From Betaproteobacteria bacterium (GTDB lineage: Bacteria; Pseudomonadota; Gammaproteobacteria; Burkholderiales; Rhodocyclaceae), in assembly GCA_016720065.1 (NCBI GenBank), contig JADJXY010000002.1:1997001-2061000 (forward strand): a stretch of DNA of 64,000 nt. The letters are read 5' to 3'. The position numbers and the translations under genes are program-made. Of the stretch, positions 63,515 through 64,000 are shown one piece after another; position 1 is the stretch's first letter, and each line of letters begins with the position of its first letter. Under the pieces are notes generated by a model, which ran no database searches, was not told where the DNA came from, and saw only the letters and a program-made list of their open reading frames with translations.

Positions 63515-64000
63515 GGCCGCTCCCCGGCTTCATCCTGCCGCGCTGCCTGCAACTTGCGATACAGCGTGCGCAGGCTGACCCCCAGGCCGGCCGCCAGGGC
63601 GGCCATGTCCACGGAATGGTGCCCGACCGCCCAGCGCAGGTAGGCGGCTTCCACTTCGGCCAGGGGGCGCAGGCCGTCTACGCGGAATTCGCTGGCCGGG
63701 GGCGCCGCGGTAGCGGGGGCCACGCTTTCGTCCGCGGCGTCGGCCAGTACAGCGGCTTCGATGACTTCGCCATCCACCAACAGGGTTGCCCGCTCGATCA
63801 GGTTGCGCAGCTCGCGGATGTTGCCCACGTAGGAGCGGCGTGCCAGCCACTCCAGGGCCTGGGGTGAGAAACGGCGGCCCGGGCGACGGTCGACGCGCTC
63901 CAGCAGCGAGTGGGCGAGGAGGGGGATATCTTCGGCCCGCTCGTGTAGGGCGGGGGTGCGGATGGGAAAGACATTCACCCGGTAGTAGAGGTCCTGGCGG
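63511..64000 (-). CDS. sigma-54-dependent transcriptional activator (C-terminal part)
   Basis: The last 162 codons of an enhancer-binding protein. Visible are the end of the AAA+ domain (RQDLYYRVNVFPIRTPALHERAEDIPLLA and SYVGNIRELRNLIERATLLVDG) and a C-terminal Fis-type helix-turn-helix (DMAALAAGLGVSLRTLYRKLQ). The rest, including the regulatory domain, lies beyond the window edge. The stop overlaps the dtd ATG. Confidence 0.92.
   Translation of the reverse strand, partial: RQDLYYRVNVFPIRTPALHERAEDIPLLAHSLLERVDRRPGRRFSPQALEWLARRSYVGNIRELRNLIERATLLVDGEVIEAAVLADAADESVAPATAAPPASEFRVDGLRPLAEVEAAYLRWAVGHHSVDMAALAAGLGVSLRTLYRKLQAARQDEAGERP

Overview
The window is GC-rich, densely packed bacterial chromosome. 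It looks like a betaproteobacterium of the Rhodocyclales type. This is an inference from gene content (glycolate oxidase glcDEF, cytochrome c4-like protein, bacteriohemerythrin, PilJ-domain protein, an AdoCbl riboswitch beside an RNR remnant) and from the dispersed intergenic repeats, not from a marker gene. No rRNA, tRNA, CRISPR array or complete insertion sequence was seen. Many neighbours overlap by ATGA, so most stretches are translationally coupled operons.

Layout. 0-4 kb: a VapC-type PIN protein that lacks its first catalytic Asp, then alaS with a small exported protein overlapping its end. 4-7.2 kb: a UgpB-like binding protein with a glycerophosphodiesterase, a small membrane protein and a lipoprotein. 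7.4-12 kb: a large membrane histidine kinase with an overlapping single-domain response regulator, then rhlE. 11.9-19.1 kb (minus strand): glycerate 2-kinase (frameshifted), glcD, glcE, glcF, an HDOD protein, a small unknown protein and a PP2C phosphatase. 19.2-22.9 kb: bacteriohemerythrin behind an FNR-like box, hydroxypyruvate isomerase, cob(I)alamin adenosyltransferase, and an XRE-type regulator facing a lipoprotein gene across a 33-bp palindrome. 22.9-27.2 kb: DAHP synthase, a radical SAM protein, an adenosylcobalamin riboswitch leading into a decayed fragment of a ribonucleotide reductase large subunit, and a CNNM/CorC-type protein.

27.3-40.9 kb: cytochrome c4-like protein, PilJ-domain protein, the yhdP - nitrilase - tldD operon, glnE, mscL and several envelope proteins. 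41-42.2 kb: a small accessory island (HigB/HigA-like pair and a DUF4279 protein). 42.6-48 kb: aminotransferase, MscS channel, mtnA plus a class II aldolase (layout of the methylthioadenosine DHAP shunt), and a DUF4143 ATPase. 48-54.2 kb (minus strand): nhaD, CPA2 antiporter, MFS transporter, two tandem beta-hydroxyacid dehydrogenases and an LEA14-like lipoprotein. 54.4-59.2 kb: PIN toxin with a ribbon antitoxin, a K+ channel with DUF3124, and a DUF1538 membrane protein overlapping two PII-like proteins. 59.5-64 kb: a LysR regulator coupled to a zinc-ribbon protein, a tandem 612-bp repeat whose units are large imperfect inverted repeats, dtd, and the end of a sigma-54 activator.

Functional themes. 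Glycolate and glyoxylate salvage is spread over three loci (glcDEF with glycerate kinase, hyi, and two tartronate-semialdehyde-reductase-like genes). Cobalamin appears twice (adenosyltransferase and AdoCbl riboswitch). Monovalent cation homeostasis dominates 50-59 kb. The best candidates for an uncharacterised system are the DUF1538-PII-PII operon and the palindrome-controlled XRE/lipoprotein pair.
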